A stretch of 64,000 nt of DNA, from contig JBANDB010000006.1 in assembly GCA_037576215.1 (NCBI GenBank), positions 868,001 through 932,000 on the forward strand, given 5' to 3'. This document shows positions 1 to 12,030 of the stretch, piece after piece. This DNA is from Armillaria gallica (Eukaryota; Basidiomycota; Agaricomycetes; Agaricales; Physalacriaceae). Each line of letters opens with the position of its first letter. Position 1 is the stretch's first letter. The translations under genes and the position numbers were made by a program. The notes under the pieces were generated by a model. That model saw nothing but the letters and a program-made list of their open reading frames with translations. It was not told where the DNA came from and made no database searches.

Positions 1-1439
1 TTTCTCAATCATATCCATGGATGTGATCGAAAATGTCAGAAGCACTCAGGAACCTTATACTTAAATGTTGTACAATTGCGAGAATAATAGTATTGATTGC
101 CATATATAATACCTACCAGAAACAAGTACACTTGGAGAAAACCTACAGGAAACAATCAGCGTAAACTCAGTGACGACTGGAAGAAGAATCAGACATCCAA
201 AGGAAGGTCATTGCAACTCGCATCGCGCCGACCCCCGATCCGCGCCAGCGCACCCAAAGGGCGGCCCACACTCGACGCATGTCAATGGGTTCAACATGGT
301 ATGGAGGGGGAATATAAACGTTTCACATTGGGGGAGTACTCAAATGGGCGCTAGAGTGGAAACTGCGAATGTACGGAAATTTTTCATCGTGCGACAGACA
401 GAGTGTCGGGAAGATGGAAAGTAGATAGAATGCTTACCATATGATAAGAGATCCCGACAACCAAAGGGGTAACAGCGACGAACTGGGAGAAAAATGTGAG
501 CAAGATGTTTGCAAGAAAAGAGCAGAAGAGAATAGATCAGACGAAACGGCACTGGCAAGTGCACTGGCGCCCCGTAGGACGCATATCTGTTGCGAACAGA
601 CAAGCTCTATTCCTCGGCATGGTCGTGTAGGACGGGGAAGAGAATAAAGTCATCATAGAGATGCAGCATAGAAGTATACACACCTTGCAATAAGGTAGCA
701 ATGGACGAGAAAGCAGGAAGATGGATGACAACAAGAAAAAAATTCTCGTTTTTATATTCAGCGACACACGTGACATATCCCTATTAGGCTAGACACGGTG
801 CTGGTCCGTGCACGCGACCAGTACTTCCCATCAAACTGCCGTCCTATCCATTGTCAAGGGCTTATACCGTCGAAAGGCTGTAATCTGGAAGCTAATTTAT
901 TCCCTGCTTGGACTACGTGGAATTGATACTATAACAGGCCAAATTCTACGATACTAGGTTCTTAGGTCGCGGTCATGCTTGTGACTCCCTATGATAGAAG
1001 GCTTTACAACTTCTCAGATGGGCTTGCTTCAATGATTTAGATACTCTCTTCACTGAATTTTAGTACAGCGGATTTCTTGTGTTACTGCTTGGACTGAGGA
1101 ATGAGTACCGAGCACTCGGATGACCGCATCTTCTTCATCTTCTATTTGTATTGCTCTGCTGTCTCCGTCTATCCGATAATTCCTCCAGCGGAATGTATAC
1201 CTGAAAACAGCTGTGATTTTCTTTAGGTGAGGATCCACTTGACGTCAATGTGGTCAACGCAGTACACCCTCCGACGGGCCGTCGGACAAGACACAGGTGA
1301 ACACAGACACACATACTTTGGGAATGCAAGTCCTGGCTGCTTTTAAGGGCACAGAAAATAACATCCTGGAGTATCTCATCTACCCAACATCCCCCCTCTT
1401 AGTGTCTAATGGCAGACCGTAACCGAGTCCAGCTCCCTC
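1..1439. other. No supported gene
   Basis: Short open frames occur on both strands. None shows a recognisable domain, a signal peptide followed by a plausible mature protein, or a consistent exon chain. I see nothing definite here beyond probable upstream sequence of the next gene. Confidence 0.5.
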
Positions 1440-2180
1440 ATGGACCATACCCTCACATTCATCGCAAGCAAGTTTCTTAGCACAGCCGTAGTGGATGAGA
1501 GGAACCAAACCGTGTATATGCTATCAACTGAGCGAAAACACATGCGCATGGTCCTTACCTCCGTTTGCGAGGACGAGAAGAAGGAGGCAGTTTGGGCAGA
1601 AATACGCTGGAGGGACAAGTCCTTCGTAATCAACGGACAGAGCGCACCGTGGGATAGGATTAAAGTAGAGAAGGAGGGTAATTCGGTGTTCCATAAGAGG
1701 TATCTCCGTCCATTCTCTATCCTGCTTGAAACTGAAGAGCAGTTTGCAGACCTCGGGTATGGCATTGGGCTGGAAGGCAATATGTTGTGACGTACAGGAA
1801 GAAAGTCGGATGGGTCGTAAGTGCAACGATCTAGGTATTGAACGTCTAATTCAATTAAGCCTGCTGTCTAGGTGACTGAAGTACAATCCGACTGTCGAGT
1901 GGTAGGGACTCTGGTCCCCCGAAACTCGCACCTGTTTAGCGAGTACGAGCCAGCGATATGCCGGGTCTGGGTCCAGGACCTCTATGCAGACCAAGCTGCG
2001 TTTATTTTCCTCGTGTTGTTGTACTCGGAGGCACGAAGGATTAAGAGTAAACGCGTGAGTTGCTTATTTACGACCTCGACTGAACCCAACTGACATCTCT
2101 GCGCTTGTTAGAAGTGGCATATGACTGTCGGAGCATTGATCACAGGTGGCTCTATGCGTCGTGATATTTTAGAACTATAA
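1440..2180 (+). CDS. DUF6593-like small protein, with a one-base frame break
   Basis: Three exons are proposed: 1440-1816, 1872-2054 and 2112-2180. Donors are GTAAGT-like at 1817 and GTGAGT at 2055, with TAG acceptors. The protein begins MDHTLTFIASKFLSTAVVDE and has the layout of the basidiomycete DUF6593 family: a beta-rich N-terminal half, a basic aromatic strand (YVVTYRKKVGWV) and a C-terminal segment ending in EARRIKSKR. The function of the family is unknown. Oddity: the frame from the ATG hits TGA at 1788, while the strand that matches the family and splices correctly to exon 2 lies one frame away, so about one base is missing near 1756-1781. This may be an assembly error or a young pseudogene. 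The family assignment comes from recognition, not a search. Confidence 0.5.
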
Positions 2181-2381
2181 ATCCTACTTTCAGACGTCCG
2201 TACCTGAATGGAATCTTGTTTATACGTTGGATTTAATTCCTCGAAATCATTGCTAAATATCACACCTTGCTTTCTCGGAGGCCAGTCGCGTTAGCTGTGC
2301 TCTACAAACTTCGAATTTACATTTATCTACAAGTTACACATATCTACAATCAACCCATGGTACCAATGCATCCAGTGACCC

Positions 2382-5204
2382 TCAGTCACAATGACAATTT
2401 GACTGGGCCTCAGTAACAGAAGGATCTTGAGAGAAGGCAGCGACACTTCTCGGATCCCGAGTACCAGGGACGTCCATACTTGGATTCATCGTGAAGAACG
2501 ACTGAGGTTTCAGCGTAATACTCAAGTGCTCGACGGGCATCCTACTCAAAGATTAGCGGTGGAGACGGAACCCAATAAAAGACGTACACAGGCCAATCTT
2601 CCGGACGGGGAATATGGGTGGTTCCTATTGAAAACGATCTCAATCAACCTGAAATCCAAAAAGCTTAAGAAAAGACTCACCGATTGTGAGGTACACCAAA
2701 ATATCCTCATTTTCGATATTCTGTTCTCCCTTGACCCACGAGTCGATCGCGTCCGCCGGACTGTCCCTCGTCTGGGGCACGAACTTACCCGCAGGCCACA
2801 TCCTACTACCCTGCTCATCTTCGACATCCCTGCACACCCAGATGGGGTAATTACAAAAGGCAGCCCTCTTCAGCGCCCAGCCGTCCTTCCTTGCAAACAT
2901 CGGCGTGATCCCGCCCTTCATAGCGACAACGTACCCGACGTCTTTCCCACTGCTATAATGCTGCCTCGCGGGGTTCACGATCCTCCACCTGCGCTCCTTC
3001 TCCCAATCATACGGCCTCCCAGCCTCTTTCTTCAACACAATTTCCTGTGTGAGGAATCCGTTCCCGGCAAAGTTCTCCGCGGAGCCGGTCTCTGCCTCCG
3101 GGATGGGAAGGACGTCGGATTCAACGACGGTGTTGTTGAGACCGTCGATCATGGGATCAACACGGACGGAGAAGAGGTGCTGGTGGTACTGGGCGTTGAC
3201 ATTTGGCGCGACGAGGGTTCCGTATTTGCTTTTCTCGCCATCTTGAGCGACGTAGACCTGGAGAATACCCGTTAGGCGAGCTTCAAGCTCGATGGTACCA
3301 TCCTGGTAGAATTGATAATTCCAGATATACTCTGGAGGATGAAATGAGTGCGAGCTTCGCGGCGGCGTTGATTATTGGAAACGAACCGTAGTTAGCGAGC
3401 GTGCAGACCATGCTGACGACTAAACGACGGCGACGGACGGTCTGTCCACGGCCACCGGGGCGGTAGTCAGTGTGCTTCCATAGGACACCGCTGTCCTCCT
3501 CGTGGATGCAAATGACGTTCTTTACTATAACGGCACTTCCGTCGTGTGCAACGTACGAACCAGGCTATGAGCATCGTCAGAAGACAAGTTGATACTGGGA
3601 GCACTTCCACATACCAGGTAGTGAATCTGACCAACACAGTCACAACCTAATGACAGTTCGTTCGCCATTGTTCCCATTCCATACTCACCTCTATCCGATT
3701 TATAAGATAATATGACTGGGATGGAGAATGGACTTACGAGTCAAAAGCAAACTTTCTAGGATGAGGGTATTCCGGGGCGCCATAAGGTACAACCATCTCA
3801 GCCAACGACAAACGATACAAGATCGGTCTTATTTCGCCGTTGTCATTGTAAGTAATAGTCGAAAGAGCAATACCCTCGCGATGAGTAAATGCTGGAATAC
3901 CCGGTCAGCATCACGTTGCTTATGAGATTGAAAGCTCGGCCTTACAGATATGCATCTTCCAATTTTGCCATTCCAACTCGTGACCATTCATCTTAAAACT
4001 GACGCCCTCAGGCTGCACAATATGCAAAGGCTTGATATCATCTCTTGGTTTGTAACCCCCTTCGTTCTTCTCCATGAGGTCAGGAAGGAAATCAAAGGAC
4101 TTCCTAGGAGGAGGGATACGAGGACGGTTTGCTACAGCAAACGCGTCGTCGGAGAGCTCTGGGAATTTGGTACTTTGAGCAGTAAGAGCACCTTTCTCGT
4201 CGGAGGGCTTGTAGTGATAAGGAAAATCTGGGGAAAGCGTTAGGACGTGCTGTACGAAACGATTAATGCGTACCAATATGGATTACTTTGTCAGTATTTG
4301 AATCAATGACGGGAATGAAGTCCTGAAAATGTAAATCAACCATCGTGTCCCTCCACCAATTGAGTACATACCAATGGATGGGCATACAGGTTTTCATGTT
4401 CCGAATACCTCGCAAACACGAAAGCCTGCTGAACGCGACGAGTGTGGGGGAAACGATCATCATATCCAATGGCCCAGCCATCGCAGAAGATTTGCTCAGG
4501 AAGAACACCTATTGAGCATAATCAAGTCAACTGTTTACGAGTAAAAAGAATCATCTTACCGACTTCCTTGGCCAACTGCTGGACCCTAGGGTCATTCTTC
4601 ACGACCTTCTCGCAGGCGACGAGTTCTTCAACCGATATCTGGGGTTGTACGCCTTCCGAAAGACGTTCAAATGCCTGAATACTCCATTTTCCATCACCAA
4701 GAGCGAGAAAGACATTGTACGAATGTCTGCACTCTCGGACAATAAGACCATGGTTGGTGCTGGTACAAATAGAATACACACCCGTTAACAATGTCGAGGA
4801 ACTACAATACGCGTCAAATTAGCACATCTGACTATAATGAACGGACCGAAGTACGTACATCGACTTCTGCCTTCCTGACAATGGGGATAGGTGCTTCTGG
4901 TTTACTTCCCGGGGTCAGCGGAATGCCGAGATAAGCAAGAACCGCTTTCTTAGGCGCTGGAAGGAGACTACAGGTGATGAACTTGATTGCCTTAATCTCA
5001 GTCTTGCTAGCGACATGACTGCGAACAGTGAAGGTAACGGCTGCAATCTGGAGACGGTCAGCAGGGGTGTAATGTGCATCATAGATTGTCACAAACTTCG
5101 TCAGGGGTCAGCGGATCCAAAGGATGCTTGAACTCGGTCGGAATAGCATGAGGGGTACTCTGGACCTCGGTTGCAGTACTAGGGATTACAGTCTCGGGAG
5201 CCAT
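2382..5204 (-). CDS. Copper amine oxidase (primary amine oxidase)
   Basis: This enzyme oxidatively deaminates primary amines to aldehyde, H2O2 and ammonia, using copper and a topaquinone made from its own tyrosine. The start ATG at 5202-5204 begins MAPETVIPST. Chaining exons on the minus strand restores the whole family pattern: HPLDPLTPDE near the N-terminus; N2/N3-like domains; GEYGMGTMANELSLGCDCVG; the cofactor motif NYEY (an intron splits the codon after NY); the copper ligands HQH in QYHQHLFSVR; and the third histidine in THIPRPEDWPV. It ends near DPSVTEAQSNCHCD at a TGA (2382-2384). All three copper histidines and the cofactor tyrosine are present, so it should be active. No signal peptide is visible, which suggests an intracellular, possibly peroxisomal, enzyme used to take nitrogen from amines. 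At least eight short introns are visible. Confidence 0.93.
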
Positions 5205-6568
5205 ATTTACGACACGGGAAGGTAAATGCTGGTATATGGCTCCCCCCTGTATCTGAGCCCTTTAAATACTCGTCCTGCGGTCGATGACACATAAATCACG
5301 GCAAGGAGATAAGATCACTCGAGGATCACCTGACGGAAACGCGTGGATTGTTAAGCTATCGGTGGGTTCCAGGCGTTATGTCGAGGGTGTTGACGTGAAT
5401 TTGCGACTTTACAGGTATATTATTATTAGCCCTGCTATCTATGCGCGAACGTCAGAAAAAGGCTCAAAACTGAAGCATTACACGCCGCGGCGGGCTCTCA
5501 TTATATCCCGAGACACAGAACCTCAGGTTGATCATGGGTGTTGTAGATATATGGGGTTCCGTGCCAAGATGAACTAACTTTTCATGTACTCACCAACTGC
5601 TTGTAAATCCTCCGGTATTAATGGTGGGCCTTGGCGTCTCTAGCACCTACAAGCAACAAACGTTGCAATCGTCTGCACGACGATCGGCCGTGATCGGTTG
5701 CTGTAACCATACTCGAGTCGCTTTTTGGAGGTGTTTTTTGTGCCGCGGCGACCCTCTTGGCACAATAGGAGTGGTTCGATTAGTAATGACAAGCATACGG
5801 AGAGCCATTTTTGCACCTCCCCAGTTGGTATGCAGTTCAAATTGTCGAACGATATTATTCGCCGTGAACCACGCGTTTTTCTCGACGTACATCCCTGAGA
5901 ACGGTCATCAGGTATTAGCCTGTTATCTCGAAAGCCAAGTGAGGCCTTGGGCGCGTATCATAGAACGCCACACTCCGCAGCCGTATGAGCGAGAGTCCTA
6001 CTAGCTTGAACTTGTCTGCGATGATTGTGCGTCGGAAATGGCTTCCACTTCTTATGCTTCGTTCCGGCAGTTCACCCCAGTCTCTGGCCTAGGCACAAAG
6101 AGCTGCTAAAGAAGTTGAAAACCATATCAATGAATGATAAGGGCAGCATTAGGGTGAGAGTTCCAAACTTTGTACAATACTTCACCGACTCACCCAACGA
6201 TTCAAGAACAAAGTGACGGTGCCCATGGGGTAATATTTGTCGTCTTCAGAGCCTTGACCATGTAGACATAGCCGCCCGTAGTACTGCCCAAGTTTCCGAC
6301 ATGTGCATTCAGGCGGACGTCTGCTAATAGTACTATTCGCGAAAGGGACTACTAATCACCAAGAATCCGCTTTTTGTATAAACAGGAAGAGCAGGAGCAT
6401 GTAGCGATTGAATAAGTAGAAAGGAGGGAGGGAGGAGATGATCGCCGTTGGGCCGGAGCCGCACTAGAAATTGTTTGCCTCGAGGCTGAAAATGTATTTT
6501 TGGGCGCCGGCGCCTATCACTGAACCTTGTCCCTGTCACAACCATCTCCGTTGACGACAACGACGACG
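5205..6568. other. Intergenic region between divergent genes, no confident gene
   Basis: This 1.36-kb spacer separates the amine oxidase start from the CorA start, so it holds both promoters. A 127-residue open frame at 5621-6004 and antisense frames at 5640-5892 have no recognisable domain and do not form a convincing exon chain. The minus strand around 6180-6320 could hold a short exon-like stretch (GGYVYMVKALKTTNITP), but I could not place it in a family. Confidence 0.4.
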
Positions 6569-9116
6569 ATGCCTCGCGAAAACAGCTTTTCCGACTCTGA
6601 CGGTCGTTCATTGACACCAGACCTCTCAGAGGAAGAAGAGGCAACTGGAGGCGCCCCACCCATCTCGCCGACCTACTCAGTTCGACCACCATTCTTAGCT
6701 CAGCCACCGTCACAGGAGCATGCTCATGCCAATGGCTTGCAGGCTTCGCCATCGAAGCATTCTCTTCATTCTCGAATAACCACGCGAAGCCGAAAGAAAA
6801 TAGATCCAAAGGACAAGTTTCGCGGGGCTGTTCGCAAAATCATTGCCATGCACAGAGGCACGAGCATGATAACCACGCGGGCGAGGGTGGGCGCTGAGCC
6901 AGGCGTGGATCCTCGTCGTGGATCTGCCGACATTCAGTATGGCGGAATTAGGCAGAACTGTGTCATCGAGGTCTTCGACTATTCGTCTGTTCGCCATAGT
7001 TTTGGGCGCATGACGAACAAAGAATTCGTCAATTTCCTTGGCGACGAAGGCGCAAGCAAGCCAGAGCCATGGGTGAAGGTCAGATGGATCAACATTGGAG
7101 GCATGAGCTGGGATGTCATCAAGGCCGTGTCGCTCAAGTATGGTACGTGTACTCGAATTCGAATTCTGCTATATCTTCAATGTTTTGGTTAGATCTTCAT
7201 CCTTTGGCCCTTGAGGACGTATTCCATACAAGAAGTCAAACACGTTCCAAGGTAGACTACTACACCAAGCACCTCTTCCTCCGTATCCTTGTCCACGAGA
7301 TCGGCGACCCTGATGACATTCCCCGCCCTTCCATGCAACTGCAGCATATGGCTCTACGCTCACGGGCCTGCCACGGAGTTCGTCCCCTACGCCATTTGAA
7401 GATGGTGATAGTATTGAGATGAAGGACAGCGGCCTTGTAGAAGATGATCGGACAGTATTTGGAGAGATCACACCCATGTCTACCATGAGGAACAGAAAGG
7501 GTCGCGGTACCTTTAAGTCGGCGGATCCAGAAAAGGGAAGCTCCACGTTCAGCAGACTTAGTAAAATCGCCTTGCTTGATGCTGTAAGGACCACATCTAT
7601 TCTCGTCTGTTGTCCATTAGAGTTTAACTTGCGGCTTTTGACAGGAAGAAGAAGCGCTGAAGCAGCAGGCGGAGGAGGAAATCGCGCTTCAGGCCTTGAA
7701 GAAGGTCGGCACATTCAATTATCGGCAATCACTGATGGCTGATGCATCTCCTTGCAGGACGGTGACCGAGTAAATGTCAAGGTTTACCCCTTGCACATCT
7801 TTCTGTTCCGAGATGGTGCGTTCCTGTAGTGGATTCATCGCAGCTATGGTAACCCCCTTTCCCTACAAGGCACGGTCATATCAATGCAAGGAAACCCGTC
7901 GCTTGAGCTCACTCAGCCCATCGCCAGTAGGCTTCATCAGCGCGATACGGGACTTAGGGCATCGGCTGATCCTTCTCTGCTGGTTCAGAGTCTATTGGAC
8001 TTAAGTAGGCAATTTCGTCTCTAAACACATACCTGCTGACACAGCTACTCGAATTAGCTGTCGACAAGGCATTAGAAGTCATCGATGTTTACCACGCCAA
8101 AATCCAAAAGTTCGAACGCGCTATTCTCTATAAACCTAAAATTAAGACAGTACGGAACTGTAGGTCTTCAGCTTCTGGCCTATTATGTTATTCGCTCACT
8201 CTTGGATCAGTGCATCTTCTCAACGAGGATCTCATTCTCCACAAGCGTACCATGGAACCAATCAAGACTGTGGTATATGGTCTACGACGGTATGACATCG
8301 ACCGATGCGCTGCTCTCATCGACGAATCGAAACTTTCGGCGGCAAACGGAAACGTCAAGGTAGTTGGTTTCATGTCCCACAAATCCAAAATCTACCTGGT
8401 GATTAACAAATTGTTTCTTCTTGCTCCGCCATTTTACTTACGATCTCTTCATTATACAGGCCGATGTGTACGACCATGTGGAGTACATCTTATCAAGCTT
8501 GGACATGTTTGCAGGAATCACCCAGAATCTGATCGACTATACGTTTAATGTCAGCGCATGTTCTACTCGTGTTGATGGTATTGGAGCTAACACATCTGTA
8601 ACAATAGATGACCTCTTATGAGATGAACGAAATCATGTATGTATCGCCATTCACCGGCACCTTTCGTAAATCTTCGCCGGTTTCTGATGTGATCTATCGG
8701 ACAGGCGTCGATTGACGATAGCCACTATCATCTGTCTTCCGCTGACATTGCTCACGGGTTACTTTGTGCGTTGTTGTTTCGTGTCGTAGCCTCAAATGCT
8801 CACAGTGTGTTTATAGGGAATGAACTTCACCACCATGTGGTCGGTCAACAATAACTCGGACCTTCTGTACGTTGCCACTGTCTGTTCCATTTCACCATCA
8901 TGCTGATTGGGTGTGTAATTATAGATTCTGGGAGATTGCTATTCCTGTTATGTGCCTCGTTATTCCTCTCGCCATCTGGCCGGACATTATGAGAATGGTG
9001 CATTACGTGAAGAAGAAGATGCTTACCCGCAAAGCCGTACAGGTTTGCTTTGTTCCGTTGTCTGAATGTGTATCGTTCTAATATCGTTTGTTCCTCAGAG
9101 ATATCGTCGGCGATAG
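6569..9116 (+). CDS. CorA-type magnesium transporter (Alr1/Mnr2-like)
   Basis: This is a divalent-cation channel of the CorA superfamily. The ATG at 6569 begins MPRENSFSDSDGRSLTPD, a long acidic/serine-rich cytosolic N-terminus as in fungal Alr1/Mnr2 proteins. The conserved cytoplasmic domain follows (VIEVFDYSSVRHSFG; WINIGGMSWDVIKAVS; LHPLALEDVFHTRSQTRSK), then helix DVYDHVEYILSSLDMFAG. The first membrane helix is TIATIICLPLTLLTGYFGMN, ending in the diagnostic GMN selectivity motif, coded around the 8814 splice junction. The second helix is FWEIAIPVMCLVIPLAIWPD. The C-terminus is KKKMLTRKAVQRYRRR, and the stop is TAG at 9114-9116. Eight or more short introns are present. The spliced middle (7420-8350) is less certain. 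A decayed partial copy of this gene's 3' half lies at 10981-11810. Confidence 0.9.
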
Positions 9117-9551
9117 AGTAAACCATTATGCTTACCTAACTCTCATTTCACTTGCATCTATATCCCCCATATCATATATTTAGACTCACGTCCTCATGAT
9201 CATAGTTGCATCTACACCTCTCGTACATACCTCTATTCCTTCAGGTTCTTTAAGGACATCTTTTATTCCATTGGGTTTTATTTTATAGGATCGCGTGCTG
9301 TGCACTGTGCTCTCGTCGTTAATTTTACTTTGAAAATCAAAATAGGTTATTTTGGTACCAGGTGGGCGTTATCCTCCTCTTCAGCGCTGCTTATGGGAAC
9401 TTTGTCCCATTTCTCCAGGCCAACCAAGCCCCTTCGGGAGAACACCAAAAAGCTTCCCGACCGTGGGGGCGGTATCTCCGACTTCTTCAGGGCCTTCATC
9501 CTGGCTCACTTCCGCCCTTTTTGCATAGTCTGTAAGATACTCTACAGCTCT

Positions 9552-10734
9552 GTTACTGCGGCAGGTCGGTGAAGTCATAGCCTATCCTTTTCATCCGCTC
9601 TTCAACCTCAAATGCCGGTTCTGCCATATACCCGATACATGACTGCTAGCTCTCCGGATCCCTATCCTTCTGCGCGGCGTATCTCATCCCAAGATACTCA
9701 AACCACGGTGGATAAAACCCTGAAAACCCCCAGTCAACGACCCACAGCACATGGTGATTGTTCAGCAGCAAGTTGCGCATGTTCAGGTCGTTGTGCGTGA
9801 AAGTCAAGGAGGCAAACGCGGAAGCATCGAGGGGTTTACAATTTGGAGAAGGTGCCCAACCTCGAGAGGCACGGTCTTCAGCAGTGTTCGGAAATAAGTC
9901 TCGAGTGCGGAGATCGTTGGGAATGGACCTTTCGAATCGTACCCGAATTGAAGGCCATTGGAAGGTAAGGGCGTCGGACTTAGCGGACCGGGTATGTTGT
10001 GGGACGAAGAGTGTTGGACGCGTCGAAGCCGGCGTAGGTAAAGCGCATTGTCAAAACGACTTTGAGCTTCCCCAATACAGATGGTGATAACCAGGCGACC
10101 CGGAGCTGTTGGCTGTTTGGCACCAAGTCCATGACAATCGGGCCGTTTCCTTCTGGGTGATGATGAGGTATGGCGCGCCTCATACGTGGGACGGCAATTC
10201 GTGTTTGCTTGCGGACGAGCTCCATGGCGAGCGCATCAGAGGCGGTAGAGTCCCAGTCTCGGACAAATTTCACGACTGTGTCTTCTCAGATTTGGACAAG
10301 CTTGTCATCTGAACCCTCGAGATATGGCGCGGATTCAACAGCGCGGATTATCTCCTCGTCGGTCCAGGTATCGGATTCTGGGAACTGCTCTCAATGCATT
10401 AGTATTGGTATACAAGTACTGAGCCTGAGTGGTAACTTACTCGAATAGGTGCTCGACGAAGCAAGTCCTACACCCAAAACGGTCCATCCAAGACAGTCAG
10501 GACGGTAGCGAACAGATAAAAAGCGAAACGTTCAAGCCTGTGCGATACTGCTCTCAGAGTGTTACTCTGACAGGATGAGTGAAAACTTACATGCGTGGGT
10601 CCTCTAATAACTAAACCTGAGATGTAAGAGTTGACACGACAATGCTCGACGAACGCGTCCCGGTCTGAAGTAGACACGCGGGACCCTAACACAGCCACCC
10701 GCCCTTCCTGCCAAATTGAAATTCGGATCCACAT
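9552..10734 (-). pseudogene. Aminoglycoside phosphotransferase-family kinase, probably broken
   Basis: Fungal APH/choline-kinase-fold proteins phosphorylate small molecules of mostly unknown identity. The start MWIRISIWQEGRVAVLGS is at 10734. The N-lobe includes KLVQIWEDTVVKFVRDW and MELVRKQTRIAVPRMRR. The catalytic loop is FTHNDLNMRNLLLNNHH (Asp and Asn present), followed by the metal-binding VVDWGFSGFYPPWFEYLG. Two defects are seen. The frame before the catalytic loop (ALETYFRTLLKTVPLEVG) does not join it without a one-base shift near 9831-9850. In addition, a TAG at 9646-9648 interrupts the C-terminus, although family-like sequence (GYMAEPAFEVEERMKRIG) continues to a TAA at 9552-9554. No intron resolves either defect. 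It sits between the intact CorA gene and its decayed copy, which fits a locally rearranged segment. Confidence 0.7.
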
Positions 10735-10980
10735 CTACAAGTCTCTCATTCTCGCTACGACGTCAAGTAATGAGAGAGACGATTACGAGTCTAGCACTTT
10801 GGCATGACCACCGCGCCTCGTTGTGGTGTCATGGGAGACCCAGTGGCCAGTGGGGCTGATTCCAGGACTTACATCTGCCTGGAACAGATAACGATGAGAT
10901 ATATATCTTGATCCCGTAATAAATGATGCCATTGAGGTATACGGAACCGATTCTGGAGTGCTGAAGAATAGCTGATGGGG

Positions 10981-11810
10981 ACGTTACATTGGTTTCATTT
11001 TCCACAAATCCAAACTCTACCTGATGATTAGCACACTTTTTCTTCTTATTCTGCTATCTTACTTACGATCTCTTCGTTGTACAGGCCGATGTATACGACC
11101 ATGTGGAGTACATATTATCAAGCTTGGGCATGTCTTCAGAAACCACCCAAGGTATTGGAGCTAACGCATCTAACAATAAGATGTCCTCTTATTAGATGAA
11201 CGAAATCATGTATGTATAGCATTCATCAGCACCTTCCGTAAGTCTTTGCCGTATTATGATGTGATTTATCGGGCAGGCATCGTTTGACGATAGCGGCCAT
11301 CATCTGTCGTCCCCTCAGGCTACTTTGTGCGTTTGTTGATTCGTTTTGTAGCCTCGAATGCTCACAGTGTGTTTATAGGGAATGGAACTTCATCGTCATG
11401 TGGTCGGTCAATAACTCGGACCTTCCGTATATTGCCACTGTCTCTTCCATTTCACCATCATGCTGATTGGGTGGGTAGTCATAGATTCTGGGAGATTGCT
11501 ATTCTTGTTATGCGCCTCGTTATACATCTCGCCATCTGGTCGGACATTATGAGAATGGTGCATTACGTGAAGAAGATGCTTACCCGCAAAGCCGTTTGCT
11601 TTGTTCCGTTGTCTGAATGTATTGTTCTAAGATTCGTTTGTTCCTCAGAGGTATCGTCGGCGATAGATTAAACCGTTACCATTACCTAGCTCTCATTGTA
11701 CTTGCATCCATATTCCCCATATTATATATTTAATAAGGACATTATTTATTCCATTAGGTTTTTTATGTTGTAGCTCCCGTCGTTGATTTTACTCTGAAAA
11801 TCGAAATAAT
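10981..11810 (+). pseudogene. Decayed partial duplicate of the CorA gene 3' half
   Basis: This block is clearly similar to 8354-9345 of the intact transporter, including intron sequence and the 3' flank, so it arose at DNA level and not through mRNA. Matching landmarks are the exon beginning GCCGATGT.TACGACCATGTGGAGTAC, the second-helix exon (copy ATAGATTCTGGGAGATTGC) and the 3' flank with TTTATTCCATT.GGTTTT. The copy has lost about 55 bp around the helix exon junction and part of the first membrane helix before the GMN region, and carries many substitutions. It cannot encode a working channel. It lacks everything upstream of the second third of the gene. Confidence 0.88.
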
Positions 11811-12030
11811 GCTTATCGCAACTTCAAGCTCCCGAGGAAGCAGTGAGCAGGGCGGTTTATAGGTTATGGATATAATACAAAGTTGAGTAGGGTGTCAATA
11901 TAATAAGGTAGAGGAGCAGTCAGGAGCAGTCTACAGCATATCGATACAACAGTGAATGAGCATCACGGATCAAAAGTCCTCATCGGTGGAACTGAGATGA
12001 TGTTAGCTATGACGAAGCTCTGTCAACGGT

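Noticed and set aside
2427..3275. 282-residue plus-strand open frame
   Set aside because: It is antisense to the copper amine oxidase C-terminal exons, which carry all the family motifs.
5621..6004. 127-residue plus-strand open frame
   Set aside because: No domain, no splice-consistent continuation and no supporting composition.
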